NCBI GenBank assembly: GCA_021904315.1
Contig: CM038913.1
Location: 4,649,958-4,713,957 of the forward strand
DNA: 64,000 nt
Origin: Sphagnum magellanicum
Lineage: Eukaryota > Streptophyta > Sphagnopsida > Sphagnales > Sphagnaceae
Reading direction: 5' to 3'
Under the pieces are notes generated by a model. The model was not told where the DNA came from. It ran no database searches and saw nothing but the letters and a program-made list of their open reading frames with translations. Positions 12,902-23,482 of this stretch are shown here, piece by piece; the stretch's first letter is position 1, and each line of letters begins with the position of its first letter. The position numbers and the translations under genes are program-made.

Positions 12902-14510
12902 AATTTAATAAGATTTTGACTATGTTTAAAAAATAATTAAAGCACATTATTTTTATTTTTTTGGTTTCACATAGTAATAAAAATGATCTCTCCCATATAT
13001 TAATCCTATGTCTGATTGAAATTTTATTTTATACTTTTCTGATATATATTAAATAATTTATTGGTTAAAATAATTAGATAGTGGTTCAAAAATATTATAT
13101 ATTTTATACATATATAACACAAGTCATTATGTAAACTTTATTTTTTATGATGTATAATATTGGTTTAAATATTGGTCCAAATATATTGTTATTTATAACA
13201 CATTAAATATAAATAATGATATTATGGAATTATATTCATTTCAATATTCACAAATTTTTAGAAGCCATGCCAAAGTTTGTGTGGAGATGGAAGCTTTGTG
13301 AGGGCCAAGTTGTTTTGTAATGTTTTTGACAACATCAGAAGTTGAAACATGATTCAATTATTCAAAAAACACAATAATGTTCATAAAAAAAAACCAAAAC
13401 TCTATAGCCTTCACAAATTATTAGCTTCAACAAAAGCTCATTGCCAAGGTTGTCAAATTGACTAATGTGTTGACATTGACCAAACTAAACAACCTAGCCT
13501 AAACATGAGTAATAGGTTAATAAGTTACTTGTTAAGTAACCTAATTAACTACCTAATAGGCTACATGTGTAGCTTATTCATTAGTGTAGGCCTTCTAGGT
13601 TAATATTTTAGATGATCTATGTAGGTATTAAAAGTGGTTGAATTTATTTAGTAAACATATTAATTATATAGGTAGTTTACTAGCCTAGGCCATGTAAGCC
13701 TAATAAGCATTTATGACGGTTTAATGTCTATTCCTTATTATATTATAACATATTAAATTTGAACTAAAAAAATTATTAAAAAGAAAGCACATTTTTTCAT
13801 ATAATTGTTATAAGTATATACTATTGGATTATGAATCAAATTTAAAGCTTGGGAAACCCTAAATTAATTAATTATTTTTTACAAGTCTATAGTAAATAAA
13901 ATAAATCTACGGTGCATTTTAGGGGGAATTTTATATGCAAAATAACGCAATATATATTTTTAAAGAAAATGAAATAAATCAATTTGGAGATATTAACAAA
14001 TGGTAAGAGACATTTTTTTGTGTGTTTTGTTATAGATTTTATTTAATTATTAATAAAATTAAAGCTAAAATTGTAATTGATGAAAGTAAGTATGTGTGTG
14101 GATATTACAAAATTATATGAAACCTTAACCCTAAATGAAATAGCTATATTGAAATTCATTTCAGAAAATAACCCATAGGTGATTAAAGTAAAACTTGTAA
14201 TGAAAGGGCAACCTTAAATGCAATACCCACATGTAAGGTTGCTTTGAAATATGTAATACATAGTTTGGGTGGGCTTTTAAATGAAGACCAAGGCCTAAAT
14301 GCAATACGTACATGCAAGTTCATACTGAAATAATCCATAGGTGATTGAGGTAAAAACCTTATGTGAAGACCCAACCCTAATTGCAATACCTGCATGTAGC
14401 GTCATTTCAAAATAACTAATAAGTGGTATGGGTACCCAAAATATGTTTTTTTATAACCCTAGATTAATTATTATTCTAAATTAAGTTTATGACAAAATGT
14501 GAGTTTTGCA
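11900..14510. other. AT-rich intergenic stretch with an AT microsatellite
   Basis: No gene is recognised. There is a long AT dinucleotide run at about 12859-12893. TGCAATAC-type words (the reverse complement of the motif in the tandem arrays) occur near 11911, 12107, 12751, 14219, 14302 and 14381, often within 'aaccctaaatgcaatac'. Phrases such as 'gggtttagacatatgtga' (about 12646) also occur near 7497, so parts of this stretch are dispersed copies of the same repeat family. Confidence 0.4.
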
Positions 14511-14880
14511 ATGAATGAAAAAACTAGCAACTATTATGGGACTTTATATGCGGGTATTGCAATGAATGTAAAAACCAACGACTATTATGGGACCCACGTG
14601 GGGTGTTGCAATGAATGTAAAAACTAGAAACTATTATGGGACCTTATATGTGGGTATTGTAATGAATGAAAAAACCCAACAATTATTATGGGACCCTATA
14701 TGCGAGTATTGCAATGAATGTAAAAACCTAGAGACTATTATGAGATCTTCATTGCGGGTATTGCATTGAATACAAACAACCAATGACTATTACAGGATCC
14801 TATATGCGGGTATTGCGTTGAATGTAAATAACCAGCAGCTTTTATGGGACCCATATGTAGGTATTGCATATTTGAAAATG
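14510..14880. repeat. Tandem repeat, unit about 50 bp, about seven copies
   Basis: 'ctattatgggacc' recurs at roughly 14531, 14582, 14631, 14682, 14735 and onward, spaced 49-53 bp. Each unit has the order 'gcgggtattgcaatgaatg', 'taaaaacc', 'actattatgggac'. It shares the GGGTATTGCA word with the 53-bp array at 11.6 kb, but the rest of the unit differs. The open frame at 14587-14769 is a by-product. Confidence 0.85.
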
Positions 14881-15319
14881 GCCTTATGGAAGTTATAATA
14901 GAAAATGATGTAAGTATTATATGTTTAAAATGTGTGTATTGTTTTAAAAGTCTTTAAGTGATGTGAGTCTATTACATTAAATGTAAGTATTACATAATGT
15001 TCATTTTGATCTTTATAGACCTTAGACAAATTAATGTTACTTATTCATATGGCCCTATTTAAGGTTTGATTCTTACATCTTAAGTACTAAGAAAATTATG
15101 ACAAAGAAGACATATATGATTAACCATATACCCATTAAATAAGTGTGAGTAGAAGAAAATATTATATTGATAAAAAATGAAAAAAATGGGTGGATGAAAA
15201 ATTGCTAAAAAACCTAATGAAAAAAAAAGGTTCTCCATAACATATCATAGGACCAAAGTTCAAAAATTGGATAATCCAAAAAATAAAAGGCTTGAAAAAA
15301 CCTAAGTAAATATATAAAG

Positions 15320-16215
15320 TGAAAACCCTAAACCATATCAGTATCTACAATTTCGTGTTTAATTCGATAAGTAGTTGCTGCATGACGAGAAATGTAAAAC
15401 TGGCGGCGTTGCATCTCAACCTGAACTGCATTTGTAACAAATTCTTCCTTTGTTGTTTCTTCAACCCTATAAACACCAAAAACCACCAAATTAAACCCTA
15501 ACACACATTGGATGAAACAAAATTATATAAAAAAGATAAACATTGATTATTACAATATCTTACCTTCCATGAATCATTCTAGATTCATGAAAATCCAATA
15601 CATCTGTCAACTGTTTTGTTCAACTTATTTTATTAAACTTTCAATCCCAATTTTTTACATCCCATGCCATCTTCAATTGTCGTGCATATACACAATGTGT
15701 GGATCGAATAATCTCTTGTAAATCTTCATTTTTCTCCATTCATGATGTTGCATTTTGAGCCACACTTCCCACGCCCCAAGTAATTAAACCCAACGCCTGC
15801 AACAATTACTTTGAAGCTAATTTGACCAAAGTTGGTTTTGGGAATGGTGGACATTGTTTTGCAATAATTACCAACTTTACCCACTCCTTCTTTGCTTTGG
15901 CACATGTGCGACTAGCAACCTTTTGATCATTCCGCCTTTGCACGGCTTGGACATTTCTCAAAATGCGAACATTAATTTTAGCATGGTTTTGATGTCAAGG
16001 ACCTCTTGCAAAAGTTGAAGGCCTCCCAAGTTTGGCCTTTTCTGCCACCAAGCTATGCACCTCCTTAAAATGTTTGGTTAACAACCATTTAGCACAATAT
16101 GCAATAATGCAAGTGCCAACTTTACATTTCCATTTTGATCCAACCTTCGTCTATTCTTTGTCCTTTTGAACCAAATTAGGTGGACAAGGGGGTGTTGGTG
16201 GTTGAGAAACCTAGT
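15320..16215 (-). pseudogene. Unrecognised degenerate coding-like region
   Basis: On the minus strand, conceptual translation gives protein-like stretches interrupted by stops. Examples are a piece containing RRCIAWWQKRPNLGGLQLLQ and KRLLVAHVPKQRRSG near 15900-16090, and another near 15350-15430 (TNAVQVEMQRRQFYISRH). The base composition is less AT-rich than the surroundings. The composition and dispersed setting suggest an old transposon gene, but I do not recognise the family and no continuous frame exists. Confidence 0.3.
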
Positions 16216-16639
16216 CGATTTCAAGTTTTGGATTTAAATAAAAAAATATCAAAAAGTAAATCATTACTTTGTAATTAAAAAACCCTAACCCTAAAACCTT
16301 ACACGTAAAATGTAAGTTTACATAATGTAGGTATTGCAAAACATAAAATCACATAATCAAATACAATTCTTGAAAACTTTAACTATTTTCAAGTATTGCA
16401 ATAAAAAAATTTTGACAAAAAAAATTCCGCACCTTCCATTAAATGATGGAAGGTGCGGATATAATTAAACATAAAAAAAATTGTACAATTTTTTTAATCT
16501 ACATTTAATTTAATGTATGTAAATTTTAAAACAGTCTAACTCATCATTTTTCAATTGAAATTCTTAATCTACATTACAAATTATCATCCTTGTTAACTCT
16601 AATCCACATAGATTGCTTGATACATCAATTTTTAATTTT

Positions 16640-16850
16640 AATTTTTGATGAAGTAACATTTTGCTCCTAAGGTTTTAATTCTGATGGAGCAACATTTTGC
16701 TCACCAATTAGCTGATCTGAAAAAACAATAATTTGTTCAGCAATTGCTTCATCTAAAGAAATAACAATTTGCTCAACAATTGCCTGATTTGATGAAACAA
16801 CAATTTACTCAACAATTGCTTGATATGATGAAACAACATTTTCAAAAGAA
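16640..16850. repeat. CAACAATTTGCTC-type degenerate tandem repeat
   Basis: Units of roughly 45 bp built from 'gatgaaacaacaattt' and 'gctcaacaattgc' repeat about four times, leading directly into the hairpin-forming array that follows. Confidence 0.6.
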
Positions 16851-17200
16851 AAAGAAGAAAACGACAGCAATGTTGCTACCGTCGCCTTCTTTGTTACATC
16901 AAAATGAAAACAAAAGGTGACGACAACAACGCTACCATGGCCTTCTATGTTGCAACAAAAAAGAAGAAAAAGGTGATGGCATCATCACCTTTTTTGTTGC
17001 GTTGTAACAAAAAAAAAAAAAAAGGCGACAACAGTGTTGTTGTCGCCTTTTGCGTTGCAACAAAAAACAAGAAAAGAAGGCAACAACATCAACGTTGTTG
17101 TCGCTTTCTTCGCTACATTGCAACAAAAGAAAAGGAAAAAGGTGACAACAACGTTGTTACCATCACCTTCTGTGCTGCAACAAAAGAAAAAAAAGGCTTA
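16845..17200. repeat. Tandem array of hairpin-forming units of about 55-60 bp
   Basis: About six units, each consisting of a partly palindromic core (for example 'gacaacagtgttgttgtcgcc', and its variant with 'aacaacgttgtt'), then 'ttctgtgttgcaacaaaag' and an A/G-rich spacer. Both strands therefore carry open frames (16904-17203 plus, 16932-17126 minus) rich in Lys and Gln/Thr; these are low-complexity by-products. Each core can fold into a stem. Confidence 0.75.
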
Positions 17201-17379
17201 TAAGGGAGGGAGCTTACTTTGAAACTTGAAGCTCTCGCTCTGGGTCCCACATCAGGCGCTTGAAAGCCCTGTGTTGGTTTTGCTCTCGCTCTCACTCCAA
17301 ACAACTCTTGGGTTTTGGTGATGGCAATGCGCTCCTGCTCCAAATAGCTCTCGGGCTTTGGTGATGGGAGGTAGGAGGG

Positions 17380-17480
17380 GAGAGGTAGGTGGGAGGGAGG
17401 TAGGTAGGAGAAGAGGCAAACAAATTTTGGGACAGAGAAGAGGCAAACAAATTTTGGGACAGAGAAGAGGCAAACAAAAA
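17380..17480. repeat. 27-bp tandem repeat, three copies
   Basis: 'gaagaggcaaacaaattttg' followed by 'ggacaga' is repeated at a 27-bp period, the last copy truncated. It follows a GGGAGGTAGG-type purine run. Confidence 0.85.
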
Positions 17481-17545
17481 CAATATCTTTGGGCAGGGAG
17501 GATGTGCTTTTGGTTCATCCCCAAAACGGCTTCAACAGCCTCATC

Positions 17546-17586
17546 TGCAATTGGTGCATTGGTGGCTGCTGGTTCACTCCAGCCAA
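17546..17586. repeat. Solo copy of the 6.2 kb element end
   Basis: 'ttggtgcattggtggctgct' followed by 'ggttcactccagcc' matches the inverse of the right end and the left end of the inverted-repeat element at 6.2-6.6 kb. Confidence 0.6.
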
Positions 17587-17765
17587 TTTGAACTTGTGTA
17601 CTTGGGATTCACCATTTGTGACTTGTGATCTGCAATTTTTATGATTGAGGTTTAGAGCCCCAAGGGGCATTAAGAGGAGATATCAACTCTGTGTGAAAGT
17701 GAAACATGTTAGAACATGTGGACATTAAGTTCAATGCAGTTTTTGAGGGTACATTATAACTGGAT

Positions 17766-17834
17766 GAGCATTTCGTAAAATGGAACACTCACCATATAAG
17801 AGTATGGTGGGTGTTTCATTTCATTTTACAAAAT
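17766..17834. repeat. Short hairpin inverted repeat
   Basis: 'cgtaaaatggaacactcacc' (about 17775) is followed after a few bases by its imperfect reverse complement 'atggtgggtgtttcatttca' and 'ttttac'. Arms are about 25 bp with a loop of under 10 bp. It lies next to the larger foldback. Confidence 0.7.
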
Positions 17835-17924
17835 GGTCACCCCTGTTTTTAAAAATTGTGGCTGTGCTTTATGTTGGGCAACACCCAGGGAGCAGGGGCA
17901 TTACAGAAATAAGGACCAGCAGAT

Positions 17925-18245
17925 ATCAAGGGGAAAAAAACTGAAATGCCCATTTGCCAACAAGAAATTCTGCTAGATAGTGTGTCCTTCAGATACGCAA
18001 GAAATTTTCTACTAGTACTTTATGTGTAGGGTAATACCCCAGGAGCGGGTCATTATTGAAATAAGGACCCCCTTGGCGCTGCACTGGCAGAGATGAAGGG
18101 GGTCCTTATTTCAGTAATGACCCGCTCCTGGGGCGTTACCCTACACATAAAGTACCAGTAAAGAATTTCTTGTGTATCTGGAGGACACATTATCTAGCAG
18201 GATTTCTTGTTGGCAAACGGGCATTTCAGTTTTTTTCCCCTTGAT
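17925..18245. mobile_element. Foldback/MITE-like hairpin, arms of about 150 bp
   Basis: The left arm (17925-18074) and right arm (18096-18245) are reverse complements at roughly nine bases in ten or better, separated by about 21 bp. Inner arm ends read 'gaaataaggacccccttgg' and 'gaagggggtccttatttcag'; outer ends read 'ggggaaaaaaactgaaatgc' and its complement. A decayed partial copy of the same phrases lies just upstream (about 17872-17917), and related sequence recurs at 39.8-40.1 kb. Such a structure fits a foldback transposon or a hairpin MITE. It would fold if transcribed, making it a potential small-RNA source. Confidence 0.85.
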
Positions 18246-18249
18246 AACA

Positions 18250-19140
18250 GGGGGGGGTATCCTGAGATATGTGTTGAGTATCACAGGAAAAGAAATAAAA
18301 AATAATTTTCTGCCAGTGCTGTACATCAGAACGCCCTCATAGAAAGGTCTTACCCCCAAAGAACCCATACTGGCCAAAGCCAGTGCAGGCCTATTTCAGG
18401 GAGAACGCACTACTCGGTTGGCATTACCCCAATATAACTTGTGATATTAAAGTTATCTGTAAAGTCAGGAAAAGATGGTACTGGAACCCCCTGTTTCACT
18501 ATTCACAGGGCACAACCTCCCATGTTGTGGCCACACATCCCAAGGCCATGGGACCACTCATAGTATTTGTGCCTGGTATAATTACACCTTGACCAAACCA
18601 GCACCTGTACTGGTACCCAGCTACAAAAACACTTTGTGTTTGCTTCTAATTATTACAAAATGTGCGTGCTGTTCACTAGTTCCCCTTCATTAAATGAGTG
18701 AATTCATTACTTTTCAACTAGTCTCAATTTATTTAAACTAGTGACTTCATTCATAATGTACTGAAATCACTTGAATGCAAAGACATCTTCTGTTGTAGCT
18801 AAAATCATCCTTAGAGCAGCTCGCTCCATAGGTGCTCTGAGTATATGGCAATGGAACACAATATTTCCCAAAACGAGGATTAGTTTCTTTTCTTTTTTTT
18901 CCCCCAACCCTACACTAAAACTGACACTGCAGATGATCAGTAACCAGTAATAGCTATTAGCAACCCACTTGGACCAACCACCTAGAAAACAGTCTATCTA
19001 ACAATCAACAGGGGGTATTGTCCTTGGCTGAGCCCTTTGCCTGCCTTGGTATTCTCAGAGAAAATCTCCAAGCCCAAAGCCACTGTGCTGAGCCAAAATT
19101 CAATGTTCAGGACCATATATCCAGTACCTGTGGAGCTGCT
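18250..19140. other. Gene-free stretch
   Basis: Open frames at 18383-18592 and 18475-18693 have no recognised domain and no supported splice structure. Base composition is more balanced than in the repeat block upstream. I see no gene here. Confidence 0.3.
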
Positions 19141-19141
19141 C

Positions 19142-19492
19142 TTAGGCCCATTTTACACTAGGAGTCAAGGCTGATCTTCAACTCAAATCAAGCAATCCTA
19201 TTGGTGCAAAAGTTGAAATCAGCCCCCAGGGCTTTACACTAGGAGTCAAGGCTGAAATTTTTAAAAAATCTTTCCAATCTGCCCCAAGTTACTAATAAAC
19301 AATGAACTTTATTTTATTGACCCCAAGGCTGAAGAAAAGGAAACCATCAAATTTGGGAAGCCAATTTGCAACCCTTGTGAAGAATGTTCTATCATTTGGT
19401 AGTAGTAACTTGGGGCCAAACAACAAGCCAAAAATGCTCAAAGTTGGCCCTAAGTTTTTTCAGCCCTGACTCCTAGTGTAAAGTGGGCCTTA
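19142..19492. mobile_element. Tourist-like (PIF/Harbinger-type) MITE
   Basis: A 345-bp element (19145-19489) begins GGCCCATTTTACACTAGGAG and ends with the inverted form (CTCCTAGTGTAAAGTGGGCC). It is flanked on both sides by TTA (19142-19144 and 19490-19492). TIRs starting GGSC with a 3-bp TTA/TAA target duplication are the signature of PIF/Harbinger MITEs. A partial extra copy of the left end occurs inside at about 19228 ('tttacactaggagtcaaggc'). No coding capacity. Confidence 0.85.
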
Positions 19493-19673
19493 GATAAATG
19501 AGGGTTGAAGAGTTCAAATTTAAACATTTCTTTCATGTGTCTTGGAGTTATTATGGGGAACAGGCTCACCATAAGGAGCCAAAAGGGTCTTGCAGTAAAA
19601 TACCATTAGTTTCACAACATGTTTTTCCATACTTTATTTAGAGTGCACACATATATACCTCTGTAACAGTGTT

Positions 19674-19699
19674 TATATATATATATATATATATATATT
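19674..19699. repeat. TA dinucleotide microsatellite
   Basis: An uninterrupted run of TA repeats of about 26 bp. Confidence 0.9.
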
Positions 19700-20041
19700 T
19701 CAATTTTGTGGGTTGTAAACTTTGTCGATTTTTTCCATTTTATGAGCATTTTTCTCGAATTCACACTATTAAAACAAAATTTCCCAATTTCTTCAAATTT
19801 TCTTTGTAGCCACAGTGTGAAGATTCACCAAGAAAAATCACTGCTCTGTACAGAATTTCTCTTGTTTTTCTACTCTGGATTTATTTGCTATGACCGTCCA
19901 TCTAATTTGTCCTTCACCCCCAAGGCTCCTCCAATCATAGCCACTGGCCCGGGCGAACCAGCACCTACACTGCTACACTCACCTTCTTGAGTGAGGCCTA
20001 TTAGAGGCTGTCTTTGTCGATTTAGAGACCCTGATTTTGAC

Positions 20042-20331
20042 TAAGATCATCTCCACCCCAAAAACTGCTTCATATTAAAATAGAACAGTTTTTAATGATC
20101 ACTGTCCCCACCCACAAACGTCATAAAAATCCTTTTAAACACTCAAAGACCATTTCTGTCTTTACATCTGGACCAGTACGAGTCACCGTCCAAATCCATA
20201 GTAGCTTTTAAAGGGGTTAAACTAACCACTGCAATTCGACATAAATACTGGAGAGGAGCATGAGTTGCGATATCCCGGTGCAAAGTTTAATGAAAAGGGG
20301 TGTTTGCAGGTGTGGGGTGGAGATGCTCTAA
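20042..20331. mobile_element. MITE with GATCATCTCCACC/GAGCATCTCCACC ends and TAA duplication
   Basis: The left end reads GATCATCTCCACCCC (from 20045). The right end is the inverse of GAGCATCTCCACCCCAC (to 20328). The flanks are TAA at 20042-20044 and TAA at 20329-20331. The GAGCATCTCCA end and 3-bp TAA target duplication are typical of plant Harbinger-type MITEs. The element is 284 bp and has no coding capacity. Confidence 0.85.
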
Positions 20332-20334
20332 GGA

Positions 20335-21555
20335 CGCTACATGTATCTATAATGTTTTGAAGCTGCTTCCAAAAACTTTGGGATTTTCACGGTGGCTCTA
20401 GTGTAGGCCAGTTTCACCCGACCAAGGCAAATTGACCCCCACATTCGGATCATGGTAAAATCCACAAAGCTCATTTAAATTGCTCGTAAATATTCTAAAT
20501 ATTTATAAATATCATTTCCCTAGACTAAGTCAGGGTCCCAAAGTCCAAATCTATAAAATTTGGGGCCTAATACGACCAATTAAATGGGTTTTGGGGGTTT
20601 TTACAGTGATCCCAATGTGATCAATTCATCCTGGCCGGTTCGCCCAAGACCCGATTAATAATGCATTGCCTGCAGCATGAGCTCTGGCAGAGCGCTTCAA
20701 TAATGCACTGGTTGAAATCAGCCAACAGCAGGAAATGTGTGGATGAATAAATTTTTGGGTCAGTTTTGAGATATAGCCCAAGTGGCTATCATCGATAGGA
20801 AGATTAGTCAGATTAAGCTAAATATGGCATTAGAATTTTTTTAACATATTTCTCTTATTTTTGGCTACCTACTTGAAAACCATGTACGGAAATGTGACAA
20901 TTTTTCTTTGAATTTGGTTGAATTTCGGCTATTGAGAATCTCAAAAAGCATTTGATTTTAGCACTTTTTAAATTGATGACTTAGCTTTTTTTTCAGCTAT
21001 AGTTTTTTGGTAAAAGAAAGGTCTGTGTGTGGATGTGAACAAAAGTCATGATGATAAATAATGGAGGAGGCCAGAGGCAAAAAGTAAAGCACGTTGAACA
21101 AGTCTCAAGCTGACATTGCATATTCCATCCTCAATTATGAGTAGAAAATAGAGACATGTGTTCCACAAAAGAAAGTAATGAATTGTTCAGTGGCCAAGAA
21201 ATAGGTAAAGCGCGTATGCTAGAGTCTGAACAGTCACGGGCACAACCCTTCTAGAAGTTTCTGGGCGAGGAGAAAATGAAGAAGAAGAAACATCTGCAAG
21301 AAAAGTCGAAAAGGAGTGAGAGAAGAGTCTGAGAATTCCAGGGAGATCGTGAAGAGGAAAGGGGTTGATGTGTTTTGGGGAGATCTAGTGGAAAGATCAG
21401 CGTAGCTTGCGGGAATCTGTGATGTGAGGGACACACATCATACCCTGTGTATGCTATTGGGATGGCAAAGGATTTGTAGCAGGTTTTATGAGACCAAAAG
21501 GTCAAGAGAAAAATATTTATGAGAGCAGTGAGCAAAAGCAATTTCAGTAGTGTGA
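20335..21555. other. Gene-free stretch upstream of the receptor gene
   Basis: No gene is recognised. Some phrases recur elsewhere in the window ('ttggctacctact' near 20864 and near 42385), so part of it is dispersed repeat. The part from about 21190 to 21555 is purine-rich and could be promoter or leader of the candidate first exon that follows. I see no decisive promoter motif. Confidence 0.3.
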
Positions 21556-21558
21556 AAT

Positions 21559-21713
21559 ATGAGAAATTCCGATGGCCTCAAGCGAAAAGGAGTTGATCTT
21601 TCACAAGGGCCACCAAAAAGAAAGAGAGATGTTGTGTGGAACCCTGCTGGGATTGAGACACCTTTGGTCCCTGCTGAAAATGCTCCTTCAAGCTCTAGAT
21701 GGCTCAGCAATGT
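21559..21713 (+). CDS. Candidate first exon with bipartite nuclear localisation signal
   Basis: An ATG at 21559 opens a frame of about 50 residues. It starts MRNSDGLKRKGVD and continues with PPKRKRD, so two basic clusters about 10 residues apart form a classical bipartite nuclear localisation signal. Following residues are VVWNPAGIETPLVPAENAPS. Around 21710 there are GTG-type possible donors in phase 0, which is the phase needed to join the hydrolase exon at 22736. Assignment as the N-terminus of the HNL receptor is inference from position, strand and phase only. It could equally be a separate transcript or chance. The same frame stays open to 21831, but that part looks like intron. Confidence 0.35.
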
Positions 21714-21835
21714 GGTGATTCTTCTTGATCTTATCATGAGCTTTCTTTGCACAGTTTTTTCTTGGGCTTTCCCAAGTTACATGTTGAAGTTTGATATTTT
21801 TTTATTTTATAAAATTTTGTTTGGGTGTTGACAAT

Positions 21836-21975
21836 TTTCCTTGACCCTTACAACCATGATAGCTTATTGTCCTCACAAAACATCAAGAGAGGGAGGTCTA
21901 GTTCAGATTTGAACTCCCAACCAGCAACTTCACATCCATACCCTTTAGCCACTAGGGTACATGAATGTCCTCAAT
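21836..21975 (-). mobile_element. Putative tRNA-derived SINE
   Basis: The minus strand contains an A-box-like 'tagtggctaaagggtat' (about 21967-21951) and, about 36 bases further, a B-box-like 'gggagttcaaatctg' (about 21919-21905). This is the spacing of an RNA polymerase III internal promoter. It does not fold as a proper tRNA by eye, so a SINE head or tRNA pseudogene is more likely. It lies in the proposed first intron of the HNL gene, in antisense. Confidence 0.5.
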
Positions 21976-22735
21976 CATTCACAAGTTTCATTGTCATACA
22001 TTTTCACTTTGCTTACTTTCCAGTTTGTTTGTTTAGATAAAAAAATATGAAATCTTGTTTAAAACAATAAGAAATGGAGTACTCATTATAGCCTCTTACA
22101 TTAGGCCAGTGACTCAGTTGCTATAACAAGTAGGATTGGTGAAAGGGAAATTTGTCAATTGACATTGACTAAGAACATATTGAACTTGTAATGTTGGAAC
22201 TATCATTATAGATTATGAGTTAAGTTCAATGTGTAGTCTTAATCCAACAACATAAAGCAAATTATTAAACTGTTCTTGGACATTGTTATTGGGTTTGTGT
22301 CCCAATTCCTTAGCCGTTGGAGGCCTTAGAAGCCCAAATGTTGGGGAAAATGTCATGAAATACAAATGAACCAAACTAGATGGTTCAATTAATCAACCCA
22401 AACTTGAAAGAATCCAATTCTTAGCATTAACCTTTATTGTTTGGCATACGTTCCACCTACTATGTAACAACATTTACTAATTGAATTATGTTTTGAAACT
22501 TTGAGGTCTATGACACACGTGAATGACCTTTATTTGTTAGTCATGCAAGATAGATTTGGTATTCTCTAATTCATCTATTATTGTCATCTTGTTAAACTTA
22601 ACCTTTTCAACTAATTATTGCTTTTATCTAACTACTATAATTTGTATCTTGCATTTTTCTTATTTCATGTATAGTCAAATAATTTCCAAATGACATTTGA
22701 AGAATTGTGTTGACTCGTTTTCATTTTCTTTGCAG

Positions 22736-23440
22736 AAATATCCAGTGCATGATTTAAATCCCACTTGCAATTCCAATAATCCAAACTTGACCATCATTTT
22801 TTTTCATGGGATTGCTTTTGGCACAAATGATGAATGGAAGGAAACATGGACAACACGCCCCACCAACAATAGAAAAGAGTGCATATGTTGGCCAGAAAAG
22901 TGGCTACCCAAAGACTTGAACAACAATGTTCGAATTTTATCATTGTCCTATGATTCTAACATTGTGGCAAGTGTTCACAATCATGTGATTGAAATTGGCA
23001 AAAACCTCATTCAAAGTTTGGTTACAAATTCAAGGTGTGATAATCTCCTCTATTTATGGACACATTAATTACTTCTCCTTGTGTGTATTTAAGATAATTG
23101 TTTACATCTTTAGAATATTTTAAATGTTTTGCATGAGTTAATTGTTCATGTGTGCTAATATTGTGATACACACCAACAAGTTTCATTTTACTTGAATTGT
23201 TAAATTCATGTAGGAAAACATAAAATGGGGTTAAAATGCAAATGTTCTTGTTTGAGAATAATAACAAAGTTTATGTTCATATGATAAGTTCATGGTACAA
23301 CTAGTTTGGTTTTGATGGCAATTTTTAGTTCACGCTTTTTGAAGCTTCATATTTGGTAATGCAATTGAATTGGATTAAATTAAATCAATACATGTGTTGA
23401 AAATTTGCATCCATTTCATTGCAAAAGAATTATTTTTAAA

Positions 23441-23482
<42 letters not shown>

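Noticed and set aside
16904..17222. Lys-rich open frames on both strands at 17 kb
   Set aside because: Produced by the hairpin repeat array; no domain and both strands open at once.
5010..17480. The tandem arrays as CRISPR
   Set aside because: Units are contiguous and degenerate without unique spacers, and the window is plant nuclear DNA with introns.
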